NCBI GenBank assembly: GCA_030616165.1
Contig: JAUWXV010000035.1
Coordinates: 1 to 22,088, forward strand
Source: a bacterium
Lineage (GTDB): Bacteria > SM23-31 > JAUVVT01
DNA: 22,088 nt
Direction of reading: 5' to 3'
Numbering within the stretch: the first letter of the stretch is position 1; each line of letters starts with the position of its first letter. The notes under the pieces are model-generated. The model was not told where the DNA came from and searched no databases. It saw only the letters and a program-made list of their open reading frames with translations. Both the position numbers and the translations under genes were made by a program. Shown piece by piece: positions 16,030-22,088 of this stretch.

Positions 16030-17218
16030 TTTAAAGTTTTTTTGCGCAACTTTTTTTTCAAAAAAAGTTGCAGGAATAAGTAAAAAAATCAAAATATTTA
16101 AATTGAAAGATATAGATAAAAATAAAATCGAAAGGATAATGATTCTTGGAGCTGTGGGAATTGGGAATCTACTTTTGTTTTCACCTGCTTTAAAGGCAGT
16201 TAGGAGAGAATTTCCAAACGCAAGAATAACTTTGATTGTATTGGGGGATTCATTTAAATATTTGTATGAGGATTCGGATGAGGTCGATGAAATAATGGTT
16301 GTTGAGCAAAAGAAGTATCCACAAATTACTGATAAAATTAGATTAATATTGCAACTTCGAAAAAAGAAGTTTAATCTTTCGATTACTACTTTTCCTTCAA
16401 ATAGATTTGAATATAATCTTCTTCCTTTTTTATCCGGTGCGAAATACAGGATTGCTCATAAATATCCGCTTAAATACTTGCGGTCTCTTTCATTCCTGCA
16501 AAATTCTAAGGTAGAGGTTGATATGAATGTTCATGACCTTGAGCAAAATCTGAATCTTTTAAAGCCTCTGGATATTGATTCGGTTATTGAAAAAAAGATA
16601 TTTTTTAAAATTTCTAATGATAACAGGAAAAAAGCTTTAGAGGTTTTGCATGAAAGAGGATTAAATGATAATAAGACAATATTAGGATTTCACCCCGGTT
16701 CAAGTATAGAGAGAGGGATGTATTTTAAGAGGTGGGAAGCGGAGAAGTTTGCAGAATTGGGAAAAAGACTGATCGAAAAATTTGGGCTGAACATTTTAAT
16801 TTTTGGAGGTCAGGAAGAAAATCCATTAAAGGAGGAGATACAAAGTCTTATTGGGGATGGTTCTTTTGTAGTAAGTGAACTCTCTTTGAAGGATACCGCT
16901 GCTCTAATCGAAAAATGCAGGTTATTTGTCAGCAATGATTCGGGATTAATGCATATAGCAGTTGCAGTGGATGTTAAGACTATTGCCATTTTTGGACCTT
17001 CAGACCCATTGCGGACCGCACCTTATGGAAATGAGCATGTAATTATCAGGAAAAAAGTTGAATGTTCTCCCTGCTGGTCTATAAAAAATCTGGGTGTGGG
17101 GAAGGTTAAATGTAAATACAATCAAAATATTTGTATGGAAAAAATTGAAGTTGATGAAGTTTTTGACGCTGTCTGTAAGTTTTTAGGAAATAAAGATTAT
17201 AACAAAACTGAATTGTAA
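16013..17218 (+). CDS. Family 9 glycosyltransferase (second copy, start uncertain)
   Basis: A GT-B glycosyltransferase of up to 401 residues, clearly GT9: ILGAVGIGNLLLFSPALKAV at the N terminus, GFHPGSS, and VSNDSGLMHIAVAVDVKTIA with FGPSDPLRTAP in the donor domain. The Asp expected after the glycine of the first motif is Asn here (codon 16166-16168). Three in-frame starts exist: TTG 16013 (overlapping the previous gene, purine-rich AGAG before it), TTG 16103 and ATG 16139. The family usually begins 4-20 residues before the first strand, so 16103 fits best. If 16013 is used, the hairpin repeat is translated as an N-terminal extension (LKFFCATFFSKKVAG). It is not an obvious duplicate of the preceding gene, as the two differ in most positions. 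Confidence 0.82.
   Translation: MNYSFSLKFFCATFFSKKVAGISKKIKIFKLKDIDKNKIERIMILGAVGIGNLLLFSPALKAVRREFPNARITLIVLGDSFKYLYEDSDEVDEIMVVEQKKYPQITDKIRLILQLRKKKFNLSITTFPSNRFEYNLLPFLSGAKYRIAHKYPLKYLRSLSFLQNSKVEVDMNVHDLEQNLNLLKPLDIDSVIEKKIFFKISNDNRKKALEVLHERGLNDNKTILGFHPGSSIERGMYFKRWEAEKFAELGKRLIEKFGLNILIFGGQEENPLKEEIQSLIGDGSFVVSELSLKDTAALIEKCRLFVSNDSGLMHIAVAVDVKTIAIFGPSDPLRTAPYGNEHVIIRKKVECSPCWSIKNLGVGKVKCKYNQNICMEKIEVDEVFDAVCKFLGNKDYNKTEL
16032..16071 (+). repeat. Hairpin repeat, copy 3
   Basis: The lead TAAAGTTTTTTTG and one C are followed by arms GCAACTTTTTTT and AAAAAAAGTTGC with loop TC. It differs from copy 2 at four stem positions, each matched by the complementary change in the opposite arm. 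It starts two bases after the stop of the first GT9 gene and lies within the longest open frame of the second. Confidence 0.8.
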
Positions 17219-17306
17219 TAATTGAAATTATTCTTTTTGAAATATTTATCTTTTTAAACAAATTTGTAAATATTTTTTTAATAAAATCTCTATAATCTGT
17301 CTAAAA

Positions 17307-17414
17307 GGTAGTGTCAAAAGTTCTATGAAAAACGAGGATAAAATATGAAACCACAGAGACCACCCTGTGGGCTTGCCCTGTGGGTGTACTATTTGGTAAA
17401 ATTTTGACAACACC
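17307..17414. mobile_element. MITE-like non-coding element with terminal inverted repeats and 8-bp target duplication
   Basis: The ends are GGTAGTGTCAAAA (17307-17319) and TTTTGACAACACC (17402-17414). They are complementary at 11 of 13 positions. The element is flanked by exact copies of GTCTAAAA at 17299-17306 and 17415-17422, the form of an 8-bp target-site duplication. Inside is a GC-rich stem at 17361-17386 (CACCC/GGGTG and GGGC/GCCC around a TGT/TGT internal bulge), built from two direct copies of CCCTGTGGG. No protein is encoded, so movement would need a transposase supplied elsewhere. The end sequence and 8-bp duplication fit families such as IS256 or IS6, but I cannot assign one. It lies just upstream of the kinase gene and leaves its ribosome-binding site intact. 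Confidence 0.7.
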
Positions 17415-17437
17415 GTCTAAAAAAAGAGGAGATTTAT

Positions 17438-18631
17438 ATGAAATGGATAATATATCCACATAAGACAGCCTTCAAAGGTGGACTTTTTATTTTTGCCCTT
17501 ATAATGATAATGTTAATGTTTTTTTATGTTAAGAATATGGTATCTGATTTAAGAAAAGATTCTCGAGAGGTACTTGAGATGTATGCGAATATATATGCAA
17601 AGATAGGAAGTGAGGAATTATCCGAATTTAGTTTTTTGTTTGATGAGATAATTCAGAAGACTAATTTCCCACTTATAGTAACTGACAATAATGGGGAGCC
17701 AGATATATGGCAGGGAATAAACATTCCGCCAAATGATAAATCTGAAAAATCACTTGAGAAGGTCAGAAGTCTAATTAGAAAAATGGATAAGGAGTCAGAG
17801 CCCATTCCAGTTATGTATGGGGATATGGTTCTTCAGTATCTTCACTATGGTGATTCACAATTAATCAAAAGTCTTGGAATGCTTCCCTATATTCAGATTC
17901 TTGGAGTTGGTCTTTTTATTATGATTGGTTTCATTGGATATAATAATATCAGGAGAAGCGAGCAGAGATTTATATGGGTTGGTATGGCTAAAGAGACTGC
18001 ACATCAACTTGGGACGCCCATATCTTCTCTTATGGGATGGGTGGAGATATTGGAAAACTCAGCCGATGATAAAGAAAAGTATAAAAAAACCATTATCGAA
18101 GTGGAAAATGATGTAAAAAGACTCGATAAGATAGCAAACAGGTTCTCATTTATAGGTTCGCCCCCTGAATTAAAGGAAGGAGATATAACAGAATCGGTGA
18201 GGGAAGTTATATCTTATATAAGAAGAAGACTGCCCCAGGTCGGCAAAGATGTTCAGATAATCGAAAAATTTGAAGAAATTCCTCATTTATATTTTAATAA
18301 GGGATTGTTTGAATGGGTAGTTGAAAACCTTCTTAAGAATTCTTTAGATGCAATTAATAGAGAAAAGGGGAGAATTATTATTTATCTATCGAATGATGAG
18401 AAAAAGAAGGGGCGGGTATTTATAGATGTTAAAGATAATGGTAAAGGTATTCATAAGAAACACTGGAAGGAAATATTTAAACCCGGATACACCACGAAAA
18501 AGAGGGGATGGGGTCTTGGACTTAGCCTCGCAAAAAGGATTATTGAAGATTATCATAAGGGGGCTCTTTTTGTAAAAGAAAGCAAATTAGGTGAAGGAAC
18601 AACGATAAGGGTCGCCCTTTCAGCCAAATGA
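17438..18631 (+). CDS. Sensor histidine kinase, two transmembrane helices
   Basis: A 397-residue inner-membrane sensor kinase. TM1 is about residues 13-32 and TM2 about 150-168. The roughly 115 residues between them would be a periplasmic sensing domain without a family I recognise. The H-box is MAKETAHQLGTPISSLMGW with phospho-acceptor His189. The ATPase domain has ENLLKNSLDAI (Asn301), DNGKGI and GWGLGLSLAKRIIEDYHKG. There is no HAMP domain of normal length between TM2 and the H-box. No response regulator is next to it, so its partner is elsewhere. GAGGAG lies six bases before the ATG. A MITE-like element sits directly upstream and may separate it from its promoter. The ECF sigma gene follows 100 bp later, suggesting a shared envelope-sensing theme. 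Confidence 0.92.
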   Translation: MKWIIYPHKTAFKGGLFIFALIMIMLMFFYVKNMVSDLRKDSREVLEMYANIYAKIGSEELSEFSFLFDEIIQKTNFPLIVTDNNGEPDIWQGINIPPNDKSEKSLEKVRSLIRKMDKESEPIPVMYGDMVLQYLHYGDSQLIKSLGMLPYIQILGVGLFIMIGFIGYNNIRRSEQRFIWVGMAKETAHQLGTPISSLMGWVEILENSADDKEKYKKTIIEVENDVKRLDKIANRFSFIGSPPELKEGDITESVREVISYIRRRLPQVGKDVQIIEKFEEIPHLYFNKGLFEWVVENLLKNSLDAINREKGRIIIYLSNDEKKKGRVFIDVKDNGKGIHKKHWKEIFKPGYTTKKRGWGLGLSLAKRIIEDYHKGALFVKESKLGEGTTIRVALSAK

Positions 18632-18679
18632 AAATTCTATAATAAGATTTGTTTTTTTATTTGGATTTTGATATATTAA

Positions 18680-18710
18680 TTGAATAAATTTTTCCGTTCG
18701 TTTGTATAAA
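18680..18710 (+). promoter_or_regulatory. Possible sigma-70-type promoter for the sigma-factor operon
   Basis: TTGAAT (18680-18685) and TATAAA (18705-18710) are separated by 19 bases, slightly longer than ideal, and end 21 bases before the TTG start. In so AT-rich a genome such matches occur by chance, so this is only a candidate. Confidence 0.25.
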
Positions 18711-18731
18711 ATATAACAGGGGATTACGTAG

Positions 18732-19313
18732 TTGGAAGATTTAAATACCTTAATAGAGGATATTAAAAAAGGAGATGACAAGGCTTTTAATGAATTGGTT
18801 CTAATGTATATGAAAAAAGCCTATTCAGTTGCTTTTCGTTTTATGAGGAATGATGGTGATTCTCAGGATATGGTTCAGGAGGCTTTTTTAAAGGTTTACA
18901 TTAATATCGATAGTTATAATAAAAAATACAATTTTTCTTCCTGGTTTTACAGGATTCTAATAAATTGCTGTATAAATGCTTTGAAAAAAAGGAGCAGAAG
19001 CAGATTCTTATTAGATTCATGGGAAAAGGATAAGACCTTAGAAATTGAAAAACTGGAAATTGGGAGAGATAACTCAATAAGAAACCCTGAAGAAGATTTA
19101 ATAAAAAAAGAAAAGAATAAAATCATTATGGAAGGTGTATATGCTCTCCCTGAAAAACAGAGGGATATTCTGGTGCTTTATGATATTGAAGGATTTTCTC
19201 AGCACGAAATATCAGATATTCTCAACATACCGTTAGGGAGTGTTATGTCTAGACTATTTTATGGAAGAAAAAGATTAAAAAAGTATTTGAGAAAGTTTTT
19301 AAAAGAAATATAA
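18732..19313 (+). CDS. ECF-type RNA polymerase sigma factor
   Basis: A 193-residue group 4 (ECF) sigma factor. Region 2 spans about residues 17-85, with DSQDMVQEAFLKVYINID (the core-binding and -10 melting helix) and FSSWFYRILINCC. Region 4 is about residues 128-183, with LPEKQRDILVLYDIEGFSQ and the recognition helix region IPLGSVMSRLFYGRKRL. Region 3 is absent, as expected for the family. The start is TTG with AGGGGA eight bases before it. The gene is followed by an anti-sigma factor with a zinc-binding domain and by an RseB-like protein, the order known for RpoE-type envelope-stress systems. It is likely held at the membrane until released by regulated proteolysis. Its target promoters are unknown. 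Confidence 0.93.
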   Translation: MEDLNTLIEDIKKGDDKAFNELVLMYMKKAYSVAFRFMRNDGDSQDMVQEAFLKVYINIDSYNKKYNFSSWFYRILINCCINALKKRSRSRFLLDSWEKDKTLEIEKLEIGRDNSIRNPEEDLIKKEKNKIIMEGVYALPEKQRDILVLYDIEGFSQHEISDILNIPLGSVMSRLFYGRKRLKKYLRKFLKEI

Positions 19314-19437
19314 CTTTATAACAAATAATAACAAGAGTTTAGTTCTATATGATTTCTTGGATAATAGTTTTTATTTTAATAAATGAAAATTATTTTATCG
19401 GGAAATGATTAAAATTTTATAAAGTCGGAGATTCAAT

Positions 19438-19944
19438 ATGAAATGCAAAGAATTTATTAAGAATATAGTACAATATCAGAAGGGTGAAGTTGATTCATCT
19501 TTAAAAGATGAGATGGATTCTCATCTTTCTATATGTGCGAGTTGTAGGGAAGAATTGAATATTTCTAAAGAAATGGCTGAAGTTCTTCATAATGTTAATG
19601 TGATAAATAGAGATGATTATTTCTGGAATGATCTTTACAGGAATGTAAGAAATTTGAGGATAGGCTATAGAATAGCAAGAGAAAAATATCCATCTGAATC
19701 TTATGTTTTAAGTTTTTGGGATAGATTTTTAAAGCCGGCATTAATGGGGTTCAGTTTTGGGCTTTTGCTGTTTTTATCTTTCCTATACTTCGATTTAAAG
19801 TCAGGAGGTTTATTAGGAAGGGGAGAGGCAAGTTTTACAAGCGACGAGATAGAATTTTACATTAATGAACATTCTTTGTCGGAAAATGGAAATATCTTTT
19901 CCCAGGAGGGATTAACCTCTGTATTTGTTTCAGTTCAAGAATAA
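19438..19944 (+). CDS. Zinc-finger anti-sigma factor, single transmembrane helix
   Basis: A 168-residue protein. The N-terminal ZAS-type zinc site is visible as Cys3 plus His29-x3-Cys33-x2-Cys36 (HLSICASC). A single hydrophobic helix at about residues 99-119 is preceded by the positively charged side, giving a cytoplasmic N terminus and a periplasmic C-terminal tail of about 48 residues. It should bind and hold the ECF sigma factor encoded just upstream, 124 bp away. The periplasmic tail (SDEIEFYINEHSLS, then VFVSVQE) would be the site contacted by the RseB-like partner or by a protease. GGAG lies seven bases before the ATG. Confidence 0.88.
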   Translation: MKCKEFIKNIVQYQKGEVDSSLKDEMDSHLSICASCREELNISKEMAEVLHNVNVINRDDYFWNDLYRNVRNLRIGYRIAREKYPSESYVLSFWDRFLKPALMGFSFGLLLFLSFLYFDLKSGGLLGRGEASFTSDEIEFYINEHSLSENGNIFSQEGLTSVFVSVQE

Positions 19945-19960
19945 ATGATAAAAAAGATTA

Positions 19961-20980
19961 ATGAGAAATTTTTTAAAAATATCTGTTTGCATAATTCTTG
20001 TTTGTACGGGAATATTAATTTCCTTAAGTTTAAAATTATTTTCATATCAGAGAAAGGATTTTAAAGCCCTTCTTGAAAAGGTTATTTTGTGCCCGGAGGT
20101 GGTCAACTATTGGGGGATTAAGGAGGTTGAAAGTTATCGGGGTGAGCAAAAATTTTATATTAAATATGAAATTATATATCTTGCCCCTGATAGGATGTGG
20201 ATGAAGTATATAAAGCCAGATAAACTTTCTGACAGAGAGGTAATACGAAGGAATGGAAGATTATATTCTAAAAATAGGAGAAGCGGCAGGTTTTCTCTTG
20301 AAAGGGGAAGGTATCCTGTAATCGATTTTGAAATAAAGAAGGAAAATCTGAGGCTCTTATTTAAAAATTATAAAATAAATTTTCACGAGGATGAAATTGT
20401 TTCAAACAGAGAAAATGCCGTATTTGAGATAGAATCGAGAAGTTGTAAAAAGCCCAGAATGAACGTATGGATTGATTATGAAACCGGTCTTGTAATGAAA
20501 TATGAACAGTACTTTGGAGAAAATAAGATAAACAGTTATTGGTTCGATGAAATTAAAATAAATCCCGAAATTGATAAAGATATTTTTTCATTCAAAGAAC
20601 GTTTTGATAAAAAATCTACCGATTTGAAAGACTATTTTTCATTAGAATCCATTGAAAAGGATGTCGATTTCCCGGTGGTTAAATCAAAAGAGGTTGCCTA
20701 CGGCTATGTGTTTTATAAGGGGAACATAACTTTAAGGAGAAACAATAAGATAGTGCATCTATTATATACCGATGGATTGGATAATATTTCTATTTTTATG
20801 AATAGATTGAGCCGTAGAGACCGCCAAAGGTTTGATGAAGGTGAGATAAAGATAAGAACCGAAAGAGGAAGAACAGTAATCAGCAAAATGGAAAATAATG
20901 TTCATCTCAGTCTGATTGGAGGGCTTGAGAAGAAAGATATGATGCAGATTTTCTTTTCTATTAATAATACTGGAAAATGA
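19961..20980 (+). CDS. RseB/LolA-like periplasmic regulatory protein
   Basis: A 339-residue exported protein. Residues 1 to about 28 form a signal peptide or membrane anchor (KISVCIILVCTGILISLSL). The following part has the lipoprotein-binding (LolA/RseB) beta pattern: YIKYEIIYLAPDRMWMKYIKP, then NVWIDYETGLVMKYEQYFG. A smaller C-terminal domain ends in HLSLIGGLEKKDMMQIF, similar to the end of MucB/RseB proteins, where a GG motif is followed by a helix. In the known system this partner shields the anti-sigma factor from proteolysis until envelope lipids or misplaced lipoproteins are sensed. The gene is 16 bp behind the anti-sigma gene, in the right order for that role. A weak purine-rich site precedes the ATG. 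Exact function is inferred from fold pattern and context. Confidence 0.75.
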   Translation: MRNFLKISVCIILVCTGILISLSLKLFSYQRKDFKALLEKVILCPEVVNYWGIKEVESYRGEQKFYIKYEIIYLAPDRMWMKYIKPDKLSDREVIRRNGRLYSKNRRSGRFSLERGRYPVIDFEIKKENLRLLFKNYKINFHEDEIVSNRENAVFEIESRSCKKPRMNVWIDYETGLVMKYEQYFGENKINSYWFDEIKINPEIDKDIFSFKERFDKKSTDLKDYFSLESIEKDVDFPVVKSKEVAYGYVFYKGNITLRRNNKIVHLLYTDGLDNISIFMNRLSRRDRQRFDEGEIKIRTERGRTVISKMENNVHLSLIGGLEKKDMMQIFFSINNTGK

Positions 20981-21051
20981 CAATATAAATATATTTATTT
21001 ATTGTAATTTTAATCTAAAACAATTATATTTAATTAAGTAATAATATAAAC

Positions 21052-21078
21052 AAGCTACTTTTAAAGGGTAGCTTTTTT
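21052..21078 (+). terminator. Intrinsic terminator-like hairpin and T-run after the sigma operon
   Basis: AAGCTAC (21052-21058) and GTAGCTT (21068-21074) form a 7-bp stem with a 9-base loop, and the T-run 21073-21078 follows. It lies 71 bp past the RseB-like stop, so it suits the end of that operon. It also lies only three bases before the next ATG, with a purine-rich AAAGGG covering the loop and the first base of the right arm. It could therefore modulate the downstream gene as well. Confidence 0.6.
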
Positions 21079-21081
21079 AAT

Positions 21082-21654
21082 ATGAAGTTCAATACAGAGG
21101 TTTTATCGTTATCTGCTATTTTTATTGCATGCGCAGTTTCTATTGGATTTATTTTCTCTTCTGTTCCAAATTTGGAATTGATGACTGCGACTATATTTTT
21201 GGGCGGATACGTTCTCGGCAGAGTTTGCGGACTGGTTATCGGGTTTTTTTCAGCACTATTATGGTCTTCATTGAACCCCTGGGGTTCGGGTCTCGCATAT
21301 CCACCGATTTTAGCCGCACAGACTATTAGTTTTGCTGTGGCTGGATTTTCTGGCGGGATTATAAGATTAATCGTGAATCCATCGAAACTTGGTTTTAAAA
21401 GTCTGGTTATTCTTGCATTATCCGGCTTCATATTAACTGCATTTTATGATATAGTCACAAATTTGGGCTCTATATTTTTTTCAGGATTTGAACTGAAAAT
21501 GATGAGAAATATCTTAATTGCAGGTATTCCGCTCTCTTTTTTTCATATTGCTGTAAATACAGTGGTCTTTTTTACGATTCTGCCGTCTTTGATTAAAACA
21601 TTAAACAAATCAGGATTTCTTAATAAATATTTTGGAAAAAATAGAATATTGTAA
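21082..21654 (+). CDS. ECF-transporter S-component-like membrane protein
   Basis: A 190-residue hydrophobic protein with five to six membrane helices. The segment PNLELMTATIFLGGYVLGR, then FFSALLWSSLNPWGSG, is characteristic of substrate-binding S components of energy-coupling-factor transporters, which capture vitamins or metals for the shared EcfAAT module. The following APPILAAQ-like stretch (YPPILAAQTISFAVAGFSGG) also fits. The substrate cannot be named from sequence. Many members of this branch are uncharacterised or linked to cobalamin-type compounds. No ATPase or EcfT gene is adjacent, so a shared module elsewhere would be needed. The start is the ATG at 21082 just after the hairpin. 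No conventional Shine-Dalgarno is free outside it. Confidence 0.75.
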   Translation: MKFNTEVLSLSAIFIACAVSIGFIFSSVPNLELMTATIFLGGYVLGRVCGLVIGFFSALLWSSLNPWGSGLAYPPILAAQTISFAVAGFSGGIIRLIVNPSKLGFKSLVILALSGFILTAFYDIVTNLGSIFFSGFELKMMRNILIAGIPLSFFHIAVNTVVFFTILPSLIKTLNKSGFLNKYFGKNRIL

Positions 21655-21677
21655 AATGGGTATGAAAAGAACCCATT
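21655..21677. terminator. Hairpin between convergent genes
   Basis: AATGGGT (21655-21661) and ACCCATT (21671-21677) pair over 7 bp around a 9-base loop, directly after the stop of the S-component gene. Read on the - strand it is followed by a short T-run, so it would better serve the small - strand gene at 21721-21819. The + strand side lacks a T-run. Confidence 0.35.
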
Positions 21678-21720
21678 GGAAACCGGTTATAAAGAATCTG
21701 AAGTGAAAAAGATTATTTTA

Positions 21721-21819
21721 TTAAAATTTTCTATTTTCCCGGTCAATCTGCATAATTATCCCACTTATACCTATTATCACTATAAATATTGCTATACTGA
21801 ACGGAATAATTATTTCCAT
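21721..21819 (-). CDS. Possible 32-residue single-pass membrane protein
   Basis: The - strand frame from ATG (21819-21817) to TAA (21723-21721) encodes 32 residues. A start of MEIIIPFSIAIFIVIIG runs into a hydrophobic helix (about residues 3-23), followed by a hydrophilic, charged tail ending in DRENRKF. A purine-rich AAGAGAG lies seven bases before the ATG and a possible terminator hairpin lies 44 bases past the stop. This composition, one helix plus charged tail, is typical of small membrane-associated subunits or regulators. No family is recognised. It is shorter than most annotation cut-offs. A chance open frame in AT-rich DNA remains possible. Confidence 0.4.
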   Translation of the reverse strand: MEIIIPFSIAIFIVIIGISGIIMQIDRENRKF

Positions 21820-21899
21820 AATAAATCTCTCTTAATTAATAAGAATTTTTTACTCTATTAATAATTTCGACCAACAAGTCCAGTATCTTTAATGTTACA

Positions 21900-22088
21900 A
21901 TGTTTAAAAGTGTAAAGATATATTTATTTATATTATTGTTAAGTATAGTCTTTTCAGACAGGATGAACTGCGCTTTTGAACGAACTAACGGAGGAGCCAG
22001 AGCAGAAGCATTAGGAGGAGCATTTACCGCTTGTGCAAATGATTACAATTCAATATTTTACAATCCTGCAGGACTCTCGGAATTGACA
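21900..22088 (+). CDS. PorV/UPF0164-like outer-membrane protein (3' end outside window)
   Basis: The first 63 codons of a gene that runs off the right edge. Residues 1 to about 25 form a signal peptide (FKSVKIYLFILLLSIVFS) with a likely cleavage near MNCA. Then comes the hallmark of this family, NGGARAEALGGAFTACANDY, followed by IFYNPAGLSEL. Such proteins form outer-membrane beta-barrels of the FadL/TodX-like group. Some belong to type IX secretion systems (PorV, PorQ), but the first 63 residues cannot separate these from UPF0164 porin-like members. No strong ribosome-binding site is visible before the ATG. Its place next to the sigma/anti-sigma/RseB block fits an envelope theme. Confidence 0.85.
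   Translation, partial: MFKSVKIYLFILLLSIVFSDRMNCAFERTNGGARAEALGGAFTACANDYNSIFYNPAGLSELT

Noticed and set aside
20981-21081. Possible vitamin riboswitch upstream of the S-component gene
   Set aside because: Only about 100 AT-rich bases are available and no conserved riboswitch core was seen. A terminator-like hairpin accounts for the structure present.
21030-21431. 133-codon frame on the - strand opposite the S-component gene
   Set aside because: It mirrors the clear membrane protein on the + strand, which has family motifs. Its own translation has no helix pattern or known signature.
21676-21861. 61-codon frame on the + strand after the S-component gene
   Set aside because: Tyr/Asn/His-rich translation without pattern and no good start. 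The opposite strand offers a more coherent small membrane protein.
1-22088. tRNA, rRNA or CRISPR features
   Set aside because: No cloverleaf-like sequence ending in the usual T-arm, no rRNA-like conserved stretch, and no regularly spaced direct repeats were found by eye on either strand.

Overview
The window is about 22 kb of very AT-rich bacterial DNA, with nearly every gene on the + strand. It reads as the distal part of a surface-polysaccharide (O-antigen or capsule type) locus that runs into an envelope-sensing block. A Gram-negative cell is suggested by two family-9 (heptosyltransferase-type) glycosyltransferases, a Wzx-type flippase, an RseB-like periplasmic protein and, at the right edge, the start of a PorV/UPF0164-like outer-membrane protein. 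The histidine kinase H-box (ETAHQLGTPISSL) is of the kind common in the Bacteroidetes/FCB group and related candidate phyla. That is as far as I would place the organism, with modest confidence.

Region 1 (1-3793) is a tightly coupled four-gene unit: a SAM methyltransferase (cut by the window edge), a MaoC-dehydratase/SDR-reductase fusion, an FkbH-like HAD/GNAT protein and a stand-alone acyl carrier protein. The junctions are TAATG, ATGA and an 11-bp overlap. Together they look like a small acyl-building module that could make a short hydroxy- or methoxy-acyl group on the carrier protein. Region 2 (3851-10653) holds a KpsC/S-type capsule glycosyltransferase, a Gfo/Idh/MocA oxidoreductase, a DegT/DnrJ aminotransferase, a GT-B-like protein and the flippase, so it covers sugar modification, transfer and export. 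Region 3 (10825-11986) is decayed: a truncated polytopic membrane protein, a frameshifted remnant with an internal stop, then non-coding debris. Region 4 (11987-17218) has a second methyltransferase, RmlA and RmlB (dTDP-4-keto-6-deoxyglucose synthesis, without RmlC or RmlD here) and two GT9 glycosyltransferases.

Region 5 (17438-22088) begins with a two-TM histidine kinase. An ECF sigma factor, a zinc-finger anti-sigma factor and an RseB/LolA-like protein follow, in the layout of an envelope-stress regulon. A hairpin/T-run then precedes an ECF-transporter S-component-like membrane protein, a possible 32-residue single-TM protein on the - strand, and the PorV-like gene, which runs off the end.

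The least expected material is non-coding. Three copies of a hairpin family (12-bp arms, TC loop, a conserved AAGTTT-type lead) lie at 13874-16071. Two of them stand in inverted orientation around a perfect 38-bp palindrome between rmlA and rmlB. The third sits between and inside the two GT9 genes. All stem differences among copies are compensatory. Separately, a 108-bp MITE-like element with imperfect 13-bp terminal inverted repeats and a perfect 8-bp direct repeat (GTCTAAAA) on both sides lies just upstream of the kinase gene. No tRNA, rRNA or CRISPR array was seen. The 272-bp gap 12881-13152 and the gaps 8992-9165 and 10654-10824 show nothing I can support as a gene.
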